From an uncultured Lachnospiraceae bacterium (GTDB lineage: Bacteria > Bacillota_A > Clostridia > Lachnospirales > Lachnospiraceae): a stretch of DNA of 16,500 nucleotides. The notes beneath the pieces were generated by a model. That model was not told the origin of the DNA and ran no database searches. It worked only from the letters and a program-made list of their open reading frames with translations. The stretch spans positions 1 to 16,500 of the forward strand of contig CAJUGZ010000061.1 in assembly GCA_910585855.1 (NCBI GenBank), read 5' to 3'. The translations under genes were made by a program, and so were the position numbers. Below are positions 6,130 to 12,872 of this stretch, one piece after another. The stretch's first letter is position 1. Each line of letters begins with the position of its first letter.

Positions 6130-7235
6130 AAAATATGAAGCTAAAAAAGGCATTTGTTTTAATTACCTGTTTTTTTCTTTTACTGTCGTTAGGTCTGGTA
6201 GTTTTAGTAAAAGCAATTTGTGAAATGATTCGTGGGAAATATATTTTAAGCGGAGTTGTTATCTATATGGACAGTACAGGGTTAAAAACGGATTTTTTAG
6301 AACCGCCTTCTGTATTTTGGCAGAGGGCAGTAGTAATATTAGACGGTATCTGGATTGTATCTTGCGTGTTGATTCCTGCTTTTGGCATGGCGGCAGCAGG
6401 AGCTTTTTTTTATTATTTAAAGTGCAAAAGACCGATTGAACTATTGCGGGACGGAGCAGAAAAGATTCAAAACCATACATTGGATTTTCAGATTCCTGTG
6501 GTTTCAGAGGATGAGCTAGGACAGCTTTGTCGGATTTTTGAAAGTATGCGTGCAGAATTGCTGTATTCAAATCAAGAGCTTTGGAAACAGGCAGAGGAGA
6601 GAAAACGATTAAACGCAGCATTTTCACATGATTTGCGAAATCCGATTACCATATTAAAAGGGACAGTAAAGATGCTTCGGGAGGGGATACCAGATGAGCA
6701 GGCGATAGATAGACTGGAATGTTATATTTTACGGATAGAACAGTATATTGAGGCAATGGGGCAGATTCAGCGGCTCGATCAGATGCCCGTGAAGGCAGAA
6801 GAAATAGACGAAACAAAATTAAAAAAAGAATTAGAAGAAACCGTTCGGATGCTTGCCTTTGGTATTTCAACAAAAGTGTCGGTTTCTTTTGATAAAAAAA
6901 TTTCGATTGATCATGGGATTTTTTTAACAGTAGCTGAAAATTTAGTTGGAAATGCAGGGCGGTATGCACGAAAACAAATAGAAGTTTCTGTAGAGATACA
7001 GGATGGATTTTTGCGATTGTCAGTGGAAGATGATGGGGGAGGATATCCGATAAAAATACTGCAGGACGGTCCAAAACCGTTTGGAAAAATCGGGGAAGAT
7101 GCAGAGCATTTTGGAATGGGATTGTATAGCTGTCAGATACTTTGTATCAAACATGGAGGAGAAATTCAGCTTGCCAATACGGATAAAGGGGCGGCTGCCG
7201 TGGCTATGTTCCAAATACTGGATAAAAATAGATAA
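6117..7235 (+). CDS. HAMP-type membrane sensor histidine kinase
   Basis: The 372-residue sensor kinase pairs with the upstream response regulator. There are two transmembrane helices (about 11-34 and 71-100) with a short extracytoplasmic loop of roughly 36 residues between them. A HAMP-like linker (about 101-155, KRPIELLRDGAEKIQNHTLDFQIPVVSEDELGQLCRIFESM) follows. The dimerisation/phosphoacceptor helix has FSHDLRNPITILKG with His171. The ATPase domain has the N box (ENLVGNAGRYARKQI), G1 (VEDDGGGYP) and G2 (FGMGLYSCQILCIKHGG). All catalytic boxes are intact. The ATG at 6117 lies inside the regulator's last codons, so translation is probably coupled. The small external loop resembles intramembrane-sensing kinases that work with transporters of the BceAB/LolD-MacB type, but the signal cannot be read from the sequence. 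Confidence 0.93.
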   Translation: MEWLKNMKLKKAFVLITCFFLLLSLGLVVLVKAICEMIRGKYILSGVVIYMDSTGLKTDFLEPPSVFWQRAVVILDGIWIVSCVLIPAFGMAAAGAFFYYLKCKRPIELLRDGAEKIQNHTLDFQIPVVSEDELGQLCRIFESMRAELLYSNQELWKQAEERKRLNAAFSHDLRNPITILKGTVKMLREGIPDEQAIDRLECYILRIEQYIEAMGQIQRLDQMPVKAEEIDETKLKKELEETVRMLAFGISTKVSVSFDKKISIDHGIFLTVAENLVGNAGRYARKQIEVSVEIQDGFLRLSVEDDGGGYPIKILQDGPKPFGKIGEDAEHFGMGLYSCQILCIKHGGEIQLANTDKGAAAVAMFQILDKNR

Positions 7236-7288
7236 AATAAATTGAGCGTTTTTTGAGATTTTAGCCTTATACTTTTTTTATTGCAGGA

Positions 7289-7336
7289 GGGGACGCTGGA
7301 ATTCGAAGGGAGGGGGACGCTGGAATCCGAAGGGAA
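7289..7336 (+). repeat. 24-bp tandem duplication at the edge of structured repeat A
   Basis: Two adjacent 24-bp units, each starting GGGGACGCTGGAAT and containing CGAAGGGA, differ at one internal base plus the final base. The second unit is the outer arm of repeat A, so the arm has been duplicated outside the element. Confidence 0.75.
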
Positions 7337-7491
7337 GTCCGCTCCGAGCCCGCTTTCGCTTAGCATTTTCTATTTTCATAGCGGACACATAAGGTGCTAA
7401 AATACAACAAGACAGTACCTAAGTGCCGATGGGAAATGATGACCCTGCGCAGACCACCCTTCGGATTCCAGCTATGCCTACCAGCCGGAAA
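7313..7491 (+). repeat. Structured repeat, copy A (terminal arms 7319-7334 / 7457-7472)
   Basis: The terminal arms GCTGGAATCCGAAGGG (7319-7334) and CCCTTCGGATTCCAGC (7457-7472) are perfect 16-bp inverted repeats. Between them is a core (CCGCTTTCGCTTAGC, GCGGACACATAAGGTGCTAA, AAGTGCC, GGGAAATGATGACCCTGCG) that recurs, reverse-complemented, in copy B at 7932-8072. Homology continues past the right arm (CCAGCCGGAAA, 7481-7491). Compared with copy B, the core has an 8-base insertion in the loop of its central hairpin. It contains no ORF. It could be a MITE-like element or a dispersed structured RNA. Confidence 0.8.
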
Positions 7492-7910
7492 ATAGTGTTG
7501 TGATGAAAGCCTGTGATAAAAATTTACGTTAAAAATTTGTAACAGAAATCTGCAATAAGAATTTGGTTTAAGTGAAACTCAGACGGAGCGGAGTATAGTT
7601 TGTCTGTATGGAGGAGGAAATTTTATTGGTATAAGAGTCTGTTAAGTATCTTCTTAAATGCAATTTTTTCGCTGTATTTAAGAAATTTTTATTTTATATT
7701 ACAGTGAGAAAATATTGTTATTGATTTCAAAATTAGTATATATCGGGATACTAAATAGGCTTTAAAAAATTTTATTAACGGTAGTTTTTTAGCAGAGGTG
7801 AAATGGTTTGGATTTTTTTGAAGTTGTGATAAGAGAAAATCGGCAAATTGAAATTTTACATACAATATAAGTAAAAAGAGGTATATTTAGCCTGAATTTA
7901 GGGAAAAGGA
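7492..7910. other. AT-rich spacer between the two inverted repeats, no clear gene
   Basis: I see no substantial ORF here. A 9-bp hairpin (TTCTTAAAT 7651-7659 with ATTTAAGAA 7676-7684) is followed by a T-rich run and could be a weak terminator. TTGTTA (7715-7720), 16 bases and TATATA (7737-7742) form a possible promoter facing the ABC transporter. A 20-codon frame with a fair ribosome binding site (AGAGGTG, 7794-7800) runs from TTG 7808 to TAA 7870. Confidence 0.4.
7651..7691 (+). terminator. Possible weak intrinsic terminator between kinase and ABC genes
   Basis: A perfect 9-bp AT-rich stem with a 16-nt loop is followed by ATTTTTATTTT. The weak stem and the distance (416 bases after the kinase stop) make termination uncertain. 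Confidence 0.35.
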
Positions 7911-8080
7911 TATTTCTGGCTGGAATACACAGCCGAAATCGAAAGGAAGGTCTACGCAGGGTCATCATTTCCCGTCGGCACTTAGGTGCTGTATTTTAGC
8001 ACCTTATGTGTCCGCTACGAGGAAATGCTAAGCGAAAGCGGGCCCGGAGTGGACCTTCCTTTCGATTTCGGCGTCCCCCC
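7911..8080 (-). repeat. Structured repeat, copy B (terminal arms 7932-7952 / 8052-8072), inverted to copy A
   Basis: GCCGAAATCGAAAGGAAGGTC (7932-7952) is the exact reverse complement of 8052-8072, a perfect 21-bp terminal inverted repeat. The enclosed core is the reverse complement of copy A: GGGTCATCATTTCCC, GGCACTTAGGTGCT, GCACCTTATGTGTCCGC and GCTAAGCGAAAGCGGG. The outer flank GTCCCCCC matches copy A's GGGGGAC. A central 6-bp hairpin (AGGTGCT...AGCACCT) is perfect here. The arms differ from those of copy A at five paired positions, all compensated. It ends 65 bases upstream of the ABC ATPase start and so may affect its expression. Confidence 0.8.
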
Positions 8081-8144
8081 TATTAAGAAATATGGATTGA
8101 ATTGCAGTTTTTTATTTTATTGTTGGTAGGAAAGGGTTTTATTT

Positions 8145-8819
8145 ATGAAAGTGACAGCAAAGGGTTTAACCAAAGTTTATGGCAGTGGCAATAGTAAAGT
8201 AGTAGCTTTGGATCGGGTGGATTTAGAGATTTTAGAAGGGGATTTTATTTCGATTGTAGGACCTTCCGGCAGTGGGAAGAGTACATTGTTTCATCTTTTG
8301 TCTGGGTTAGACAGACCTACTTTTGGCAGTCTTACTTATGATGGAAAGGAAATTTATGAGATGACGGATAAGGAGTTATCGGTGTTTCGGCGTCAGAAAA
8401 TTGGGTTTGTTTTTCAGCAGTTTCATTTGCTTCCGGTGCTGACGGCAAGAGAAAATATTTTGATGCCTGTTCTTTTGGATCGAAAGCGACCAGATGAAGA
8501 GTATTTTGAACGGCTTGTAAAGATGCTTGGGATTTGGGATCGGATGGCGCATTTGCCAAGCCAGCTTTCTGGAGGACAGCAGCAGAAGGTTGCGATTGCA
8601 CGAGCTTTGATTGGTCAGCCGGATTTGATTTTTGCAGATGAACCGACCGGAAATTTGGACAGTAAAAATGGGGGAGAAGTGATGGAAATGTTAAAGGAGA
8701 TTTGGAAAAAGACCGGAAAGACTTTGGCGGTTATTACTCATGATAATCGGATTGCACAGATGGCAAATCGGCAGTTTTGTATTGTAGATGGTGTTCTTTC
8801 GGAGGTGGGGATAGAATGA
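8145..8819 (+). CDS. ABC transporter ATP-binding protein (MacB/LolD-like)
   Basis: This 224-residue ATPase powers the FtsX-type permease encoded by the next gene. Walker A is GPSGSGKST (39-47). The Q-loop is in GFVFQQFHLLPVLTARENI, the signature motif is LSGGQQQKVAIARAL (141-155), and Walker B is LIFADEPTGNLD (161-172, with Asp165 and catalytic Glu166). The H-loop His199 is in AVITHDN. The sequence matches the MacB/LolD/BceA class, whose transporters act as mechanical extruders on peptides or lipoproteins in the membrane rather than as simple pumps. AGGAAAGGG upstream sets the ATG at 8145. Its TGA overlaps the ATG of the permease. With the upstream two-component genes it probably forms a peptide-detoxification or peptide-export module; the substrate is unknown. 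Confidence 0.95.
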   Translation: MKVTAKGLTKVYGSGNSKVVALDRVDLEILEGDFISIVGPSGSGKSTLFHLLSGLDRPTFGSLTYDGKEIYEMTDKELSVFRRQKIGFVFQQFHLLPVLTARENILMPVLLDRKRPDEEYFERLVKMLGIWDRMAHLPSQLSGGQQQKVAIARALIGQPDLIFADEPTGNLDSKNGGEVMEMLKEIWKKTGKTLAVITHDNRIAQMANRQFCIVDGVLSEVGIE

Positions 8820-11317
8820 GGGTTTATTATGGATTGGCGTGGAAGGAGATTTTGGCACAGAAGATGACTTCTTGTTTGATTTGGATTGCGGTTCTTCTTT
8901 CGGCTATGATGACAACCGTGATAGGGCAGTCGATAGGGATTCTTTCTGTTATGCGGGAAAAGCAGGCAGTTGCGATTGGAGGGGAACGCTATGCTTCTTT
9001 TGTACAGATGGATGAGGAGCAGGTGCGGAAATTGAAAGAGGATGAACGGATTTCTTATGCCGGGGTTTCGGTTTCTCTGGGGAGTTTGAAGCTGAATCAG
9101 GCTTTGACGTTGGGATTGGTGGAGTATTGGGGGGATAGTTTGGAACATTATCCTGCTTTTTCTAGATTGAAGGAGGGACGGCTGCCTAAACAGGCGATGG
9201 AAATTGCTCTTTCAGAAGATGTATTGGAATTTTTGGGGTTTGACGGGAAGATAGGGGATTCGATTACTTTGCCTGTGTCAAAGGCGCTTCGGCATGGAAT
9301 AGAGATAGAGTCGTTTGATTATTCGGCAGAATTTATTCTTACTGGAATTACGGAAAGCAATTATTTGGGGTATACATGGGGAAGTGTGAATGGAATTGTA
9401 GGGGAGGGGACGGCAGAAAGGGTTTTGCCGGATTCTTATTTGTATTATACGGTGGATATTTGCACTAAGAAGAAACAAGATTTTCAGGAGGTGATGAATG
9501 ATTTGTGTTTGCAGTTACAGGTGCATGAATTGGATACTATGTATAATACGGTTTACTTAAATGCACTTGGGATTTCGTTTGATTCGGAGGCAGCGGATAT
9601 TGAGGTTTCGGATCAGGGATTTTCTTTTTTGACTGCTGCCGGGGTTTTGATAGGAGGGCTGCTGCTTTTGGCAGCAGGGCTGGTGATTTATAATATATTA
9701 AAGATTGCCGTATCGAAACGGATTTTGCAGTATGGAACGCTTCGGGCAATCGGAGCAGAAAGGGGACAGCTTTATCTGATTGTGACAATAGAGGTTTTTT
9801 TGTATTGTCTGGTTGGGATTCCGATCGGGATATGGTTTGGACTTTTGGCGGCGAAGGGGGTTTTGACGGCAGCGGTTAGTTTTTTGTCACCAGATATTTT
9901 TTTGGTGCAGAGTGAGTTGGAACTGCAGCAGTTGATTGCGCAAAACAGTACAGGCAGAATAGAATTTTTGCTGATTAGTGTGGGAATTACACTGCTTTTT
10001 GCTTATCTTGCGGCACTTCCGGCAGCCTATTTTGCAGCAAATCTATCGCCGATTGCAGCACTTTCTAAAGGGAATAAAACTGTTTTTTGCAGAGGGCGGC
10101 GGGTGAAGAGGATTCGAAATTTTGAGGCTTATTATGCTTGGCTGAATCTTAGGAGAAATCGTGGGCGGACAGTAATTACAATTTTATCGCTGGTGATGAG
10201 TATTGCTGTTTTTATTGCTTTGCAGGGGGTTCTGTCACTTGTGAATGTGGCAAATTCAAAAGAAATAGAACATTTTGGAGATTATTTGCTGGTAAATGAA
10301 TTGGGGGGATTTTCTTTTTCTGATCTAGAGGAGTTAGAAGCGGATGAAAATATAGAAGCAGTAGCAGCAATGCAGTTTTCTATTTATGAGCAGAATGAGG
10401 AACAAAAGGCGGAAGGAATTTTACTTGGATTTGATCTGCAGGCAGGGGAAACGTTTCAAGTAATTGGACTGAATGAGCTTTATATGGAATATTTTTTTGG
10501 AAAGTGGCTGTCTGCAGAGCAAATGGAGGTTCTTTTGGCAGGAAAGGGCTGTGTGGTTCGCAATCCGATTCCGATTGTCTATCAGGGAGAAGAGCTTCCT
10601 TATACTAGTTTTTCTGCTGGTGACAGGATTGAAGTATCGGGAAAAGAATTAGAGGTTTTATATACATTAGATGGATATGATGCCTATTTGAGTGTGGGGA
10701 ACAGTGGATTTTATAATGGAGTGCAGGTAGTTGTAAATGAGGATTTGTATACAGAACTGACAGGGAAAGAGGATTATGCAGAACTTCTGCCTGTTTTGGA
10801 AGAGGGAGGCAGCCGGGAAGGTGCAGATTTGGCAGTGAATAGAGTTTGTCAAAGGGTGTTAGGGAGTACCTGTCTTTCTTATGAGGAGGCGGATCGGCAG
10901 TTGGAAGAAAGTTTTGCTCAGACAAATCTGCTTGCTTGGGGACTGATTTTATTGATTGGACTGATTGGAGTGCTGAATATTATTAATACTGTTTATACTA
11001 ATATTTATACTCGAGTTGTGGAAATTGGTGTGCAGAGGGCGATAGGCATGAGTTTAGAAGGGATTTACCGGACATTTTTATGGGAAGGTGTTTATTATGG
11101 GGGAATTGCAGCTTTGATTGGCGGAGGAGTTGGATATCTTTGTCTGATTTTTGTAGAAGCAGCAAAGGTAAATGAAATTGGTTTGATTCCTTTTCCTTTG
11201 CTGGCTATGGCGGAGGCGGCTTTGGTTTCCATTTTGGTCTGTCTGGCAGCTACTTGGATTCCTTTGTGGAAGATTCGGCGGATGAATATAGTGGAATCGA
11301 TGGAAGCAGCAGAATAA
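8816..11317 (+). CDS. ABC transporter permease with two FtsX/MacB domains
   Basis: This is an 833-residue permease. I see eight transmembrane helices: about 17-37, 268-296, 318-347, 384-406, 452-472, 704-727, 760-780 and 792-817. Each half is one FtsX unit, a helix, a large external domain (about 230 residues) and three more helices. Each unit has the typical cytoplasmic turn after its second helix (VSKRILQYGTLRAIGAERGQL and TRVVEIGVQRAIGMSLEGI). Such two-unit permeases act as monomers with an ATPase dimer on extracytoplasmic peptides or lipoproteins. An in-frame start at 8777 exists, but ATG 8816 is chosen because GGAGGTGGGG (8801-8810) precedes it, it overlaps the ATPase stop as ATGA, and it gives MRVYYGLAWKEI. 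Pairing with the response regulator/kinase is by position only. Confidence 0.93.
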   Translation: MRVYYGLAWKEILAQKMTSCLIWIAVLLSAMMTTVIGQSIGILSVMREKQAVAIGGERYASFVQMDEEQVRKLKEDERISYAGVSVSLGSLKLNQALTLGLVEYWGDSLEHYPAFSRLKEGRLPKQAMEIALSEDVLEFLGFDGKIGDSITLPVSKALRHGIEIESFDYSAEFILTGITESNYLGYTWGSVNGIVGEGTAERVLPDSYLYYTVDICTKKKQDFQEVMNDLCLQLQVHELDTMYNTVYLNALGISFDSEAADIEVSDQGFSFLTAAGVLIGGLLLLAAGLVIYNILKIAVSKRILQYGTLRAIGAERGQLYLIVTIEVFLYCLVGIPIGIWFGLLAAKGVLTAAVSFLSPDIFLVQSELELQQLIAQNSTGRIEFLLISVGITLLFAYLAALPAAYFAANLSPIAALSKGNKTVFCRGRRVKRIRNFEAYYAWLNLRRNRGRTVITILSLVMSIAVFIALQGVLSLVNVANSKEIEHFGDYLLVNELGGFSFSDLEELEADENIEAVAAMQFSIYEQNEEQKAEGILLGFDLQAGETFQVIGLNELYMEYFFGKWLSAEQMEVLLAGKGCVVRNPIPIVYQGEELPYTSFSAGDRIEVSGKELEVLYTLDGYDAYLSVGNSGFYNGVQVVVNEDLYTELTGKEDYAELLPVLEEGGSREGADLAVNRVCQRVLGSTCLSYEEADRQLEESFAQTNLLAWGLILLIGLIGVLNIINTVYTNIYTRVVEIGVQRAIGMSLEGIYRTFLWEGVYYGGIAALIGGGVGYLCLIFVEAAKVNEIGLIPFPLLAMAEAALVSILVCLAATWIPLWKIRRMNIVESMEAAE

Positions 11318-11339
11318 GCAGTTTCTAACTGTTTAGTAT

Positions 11340-11460
11340 AATATGATGCGCACAGCTACATTAAGGAAATATGCCGCTTTGCGGTTGGTGTAATACTTAC
11401 GGCAGATTTTATTTATCGTGAGTATAATAATGCCATCCTAATATCATGAACTCTGGCATT
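11340..11460. repeat. String of three small hairpins, possible dispersed repeat or remnant
   Basis: Three hairpins follow each other: GCCGC-TTT-GCGGT (11373-11385), TACTTACG (11394-11401) with CGTGAGTA (11417-11424), and ATGCCA (11430-11435) with TGGCAT (11454-11459). CCTAATATCAT (11437-11447) is also inverted at 11532-11542. No convincing gene covers the segment, although short open frames exist on both strands. No clear terminator for the ABC operon is visible. Confidence 0.4.
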
Positions 11461-11551
11461 TCTGTATCCATTTTTGCCTTTATTAAACTATATCATATTT
11501 CTTCAAAGCTGATTTCTGTATTATTTGTTAAGATGATATTAGGTAAAGTTG

Positions 11552-12005
11552 ATGGGAGATCAAGGATATGAGGAAGAGGAACGACTGCAGATACAGCAAA
11601 AGCTGAGTCAGGATCATCAATATGAACTAAGAGTTGCCATGATTTATGCAGAATGTGAGAGAAGACAAGAGAGGATAGAAAATCAGCAGGATATCGTTTC
11701 CGTTTCTTCTATACAAAAGAAGGAGATAAGGGAAGTTTTGCAGGAAAACAGAGCTTTGCTTTTGCCCTATTATCAGTTACTTTCTTTTTTACACTGGTGT
11801 GATAAAAAGATTGGACAGATATTTTTGAGAAATCGTCTATGGGGGAATGGTATTGTTTGTGCTATCTTTAGAGAGATATGGGGAAAAACTGTCACTTTTA
11901 CAAAGAAAATGGGTGATAGAATTTTATCAAAAACAGCCAGAAGGGAAACGGAAAAAGAAATTGGCAAAACGGATGGTAATGTATGGAAGTCGATTGTTTT
12001 TATAG
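11552..12005 (+). pseudogene. Unknown protein gene, apparently frameshifted in a G5 run
   Basis: I do not recognise the product. From ATG 11552 (TTG at 11549 also possible; AGG at 11541-11543 is a weak ribosome binding site) the frame encodes a charged helical protein: MGDQGYEEEERLQIQQKLSQ, then YELRVAMIYAECERRQERI and LLPYYQLLSFLHWCDKKIG. After GGGGG at 11841-11845 the frame loses protein character and runs to 12121, over a terminator and into the opposite gene. In the +1 frame the sequence from 11846 reads as normal protein (VLSLERYGEKLSLLQRKW, then KRMVMYGSRLFL) and stops at TAG 12003-12005, just before that terminator. Removing one G joins the two into about 150 residues. It may be a genuine mutation, programmed slippage or a sequencing error. 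Confidence 0.55.
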
Positions 12006-12030
12006 TAATTTTGCAGGGAGAGAGTGAAAG

Positions 12031-12078
12031 GGAAAAAGAAAGCCAGAGAAGATGGGAGTGTTCGAATGTTCTCTGGCT
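12031..12078 (-). terminator. Intrinsic terminator of the SymE-family gene
   Basis: Read on the minus strand, AGCCAGAGAA (12078-12069) pairs perfectly with TTCTCTGGCT (12050-12041), followed by TTCTTTTTCC. It lies 14 bases past the stop of the minus-strand gene. Its position argues that the plus-strand neighbour ends before it, at 12005. Confidence 0.75.
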
Positions 12079-12091
12079 GGATGGAAAGAGT

Positions 12092-12274
12092 TTAGGAAGG
12101 ATTGGCTTTGGTGATGATTAGTTTTCCTTCTTCACAAGTGACGGATACAGGAGTGTGAATCGAAAATCCCCAGTCTTGTAACCAATTTCCCTTTAGAATA
12201 ATGGCAGGAGTGGGTTGGTAGTGATAACCAGTTTGTTCATAAACTTTTAGGGATCGGATTTCTTTTTTCTGCAT
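12092..12274 (-). CDS. SymE-family small protein (SpoVT/AbrB-fold)
   Basis: This 60-residue protein has the conserved SymE core: PTPAIILKGNWLQDWGFSIHTPVSVTCEEGKLIITKANP (about residues 21-59). It matches the E. coli SymE pattern IPAI-x-MKG-x-WLE-x-AGF followed by an EGxLIIT strand. E. coli SymE is an SOS-induced protein repressed by the antisense RNA SymR. It has been called an RNA-cleaving toxin, and later work points to nucleoid condensation. AAAGGAG (minus strand of 12283-12289) eight bases before the ATG is an excellent ribosome binding site, and a strong promoter lies upstream. Only the SymE domain is present, so the protein is about half the length of the enterobacterial one. It is divergent from an XRE regulator gene. 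I see no antisense RNA promoter over the start. Confidence 0.8.
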   Translation of the reverse strand: MQKKEIRSLKVYEQTGYHYQPTPAIILKGNWLQDWGFSIHTPVSVTCEEGKLIITKANPS

Positions 12275-12309
12275 AAAGGATGCTCCTTTCTAAGTTGTTT
12301 TTTTAAACG

Positions 12310-12325
12310 GTAACATATTTGTTAC
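12310..12325. promoter_or_regulatory. Candidate operator palindrome GTAACA-TATT-TGTTAC
   Basis: A perfect 6-bp inverted repeat with a 4-base spacer lies just downstream of the predicted start of the SymE-family transcript, where a bound repressor would block elongation or initiation. The adjacent XRE regulator is the obvious candidate binder (inference). Confidence 0.6.
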
Positions 12326-12334
12326 TATATAAAA

Positions 12335-12363
12335 AGTATAATAGAAAAATCGGGTTTTGTCAA
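12335..12363 (-). promoter_or_regulatory. Strong promoter of the SymE-family gene
   Basis: On the minus strand, TTGACA (12363-12358), 17 bases and TATACT (12340-12335) are near consensus. Transcription should start near 12328, leaving a 5' leader of about 55 nt that contains a palindrome. Confidence 0.85.
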
Positions 12364-12413
12364 GGAAAATCGAGGTTTTTCTTGTTTTTTTGCTGTTCGA
12401 ATAGGAAGATTTG

Positions 12414-12422
12414 TGTTATGAT
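12414..12422 (+). promoter_or_regulatory. Extended -10 promoter of the XRE regulator gene
   Basis: TGT followed by TATGAT (12417-12422) forms an extended -10 element. The -35 region (TGTTCG, 12394-12399) is poor. The distance to the ATG at 12441 leaves a very short leader holding the ribosome binding site. Confidence 0.5.
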
Positions 12423-12440
12423 AAAAGGGGAGGTGAAAAC

Positions 12441-12872
12441 ATGACAACAGGGGAAAAAATAAAAAAAATACGTCTGGTAAGAGGAATGACACAGAAAGAA
12501 TTGGGGGAGAAAGTCGGTTTAACCGATGTAAGGATTCGACAGTATGAATTGAATAATCGAACACCAAAAGAAGACTTGTTAAGGAAGATTGCAGAGGTTT
12601 TAGAAGTGAATTATTATGTATTGTGTGAGCCGAGATGGAGTAGTATGGAGGAATTGGTATTTGCTTTGTTTGAGATGGAGGAACAGAACCGACTGCGGCT
12701 GCAGCTTTTGACAGATAATTCAGAGAATGGGCAGCAAAAAGAGGTAGGAATTGTATTTGAGGAAGAGAAATTGCAGGAGTTTTTAAAAGAGTGGTTGATT
12801 AAAAAAGAGAAATTGCAGGAGGGGAAGATGGAAGAAAAAGAGTATGAAGAGTGGAAGAGAAAGTGGTCATAG
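12441..12872 (+). CDS. XRE-family helix-turn-helix regulator
   Basis: This 143-residue DNA-binding protein has a Cro/CI-type helix-turn-helix at residues about 6-60 (GEKIKKIRLVRGMTQKELGEKVGLTDVRIRQYELNNRTPKEDLLRKIAEVLEV). A C-terminal extension (about 65-143) ends in a charged helix (FLKEWLIKKEKLQEGKMEEKEYEEWKRKW). I recognise the layout from Clostridia regulators, but the extension has no named function. ATG 12441 is chosen over an in-frame upstream ATG at 12411 because GGGGAGGTG (12427-12435) precedes it. It is divergent from the SymE-family gene across 166 bases that hold both promoters and a palindrome. Repression of the SymE gene by this protein is the simplest hypothesis. No partner antitoxin or toxin gene follows it. 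Confidence 0.88.
   Translation: MTTGEKIKKIRLVRGMTQKELGEKVGLTDVRIRQYELNNRTPKEDLLRKIAEVLEVNYYVLCEPRWSSMEELVFALFEMEEQNRLRLQLLTDNSENGQQKEVGIVFEEEKLQEFLKEWLIKKEKLQEGKMEEKEYEEWKRKWS

Noticed and set aside
7313..8080. Inverted repeats as the ends of a composite transposon
   Set aside because: The 420 bases between them encode no transposase or other recognisable gene, and each copy has its own terminal repeats, so they are two separate elements.
8777..8815. Upstream ATG for the ABC permease
   Set aside because: It adds a non-membrane MYCRWCSF stretch deep inside the ATPase gene; ATG 8816 has GGAGGTGGGG before it and an ATGA overlap.
8738..9148. 136-codon antisense frame over the ABC genes, and similar antisense frames elsewhere (for example 3902-4288 and 6646-7074)
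   Set aside because: They are shadows of well-supported plus-strand genes, with Pro/Ser/Leu/His-rich sequences, no motifs and no ribosome binding sites.
12006..12121. Continuation of the unknown plus-strand frame to 12121
   Set aside because: It crosses the SymE-gene terminator and overlaps that gene, and its sequence is not protein-like; the frame-corrected end at 12005 is preferred.
12310..12325. LexA (SOS) box controlling the SymE-family gene
   Set aside because: The Firmicutes SOS box is GAAC-N4-GTTC; here the half sites are GTAACA and TGTTAC with a wider AAC-to-GTT spacing. SOS control is not supported.
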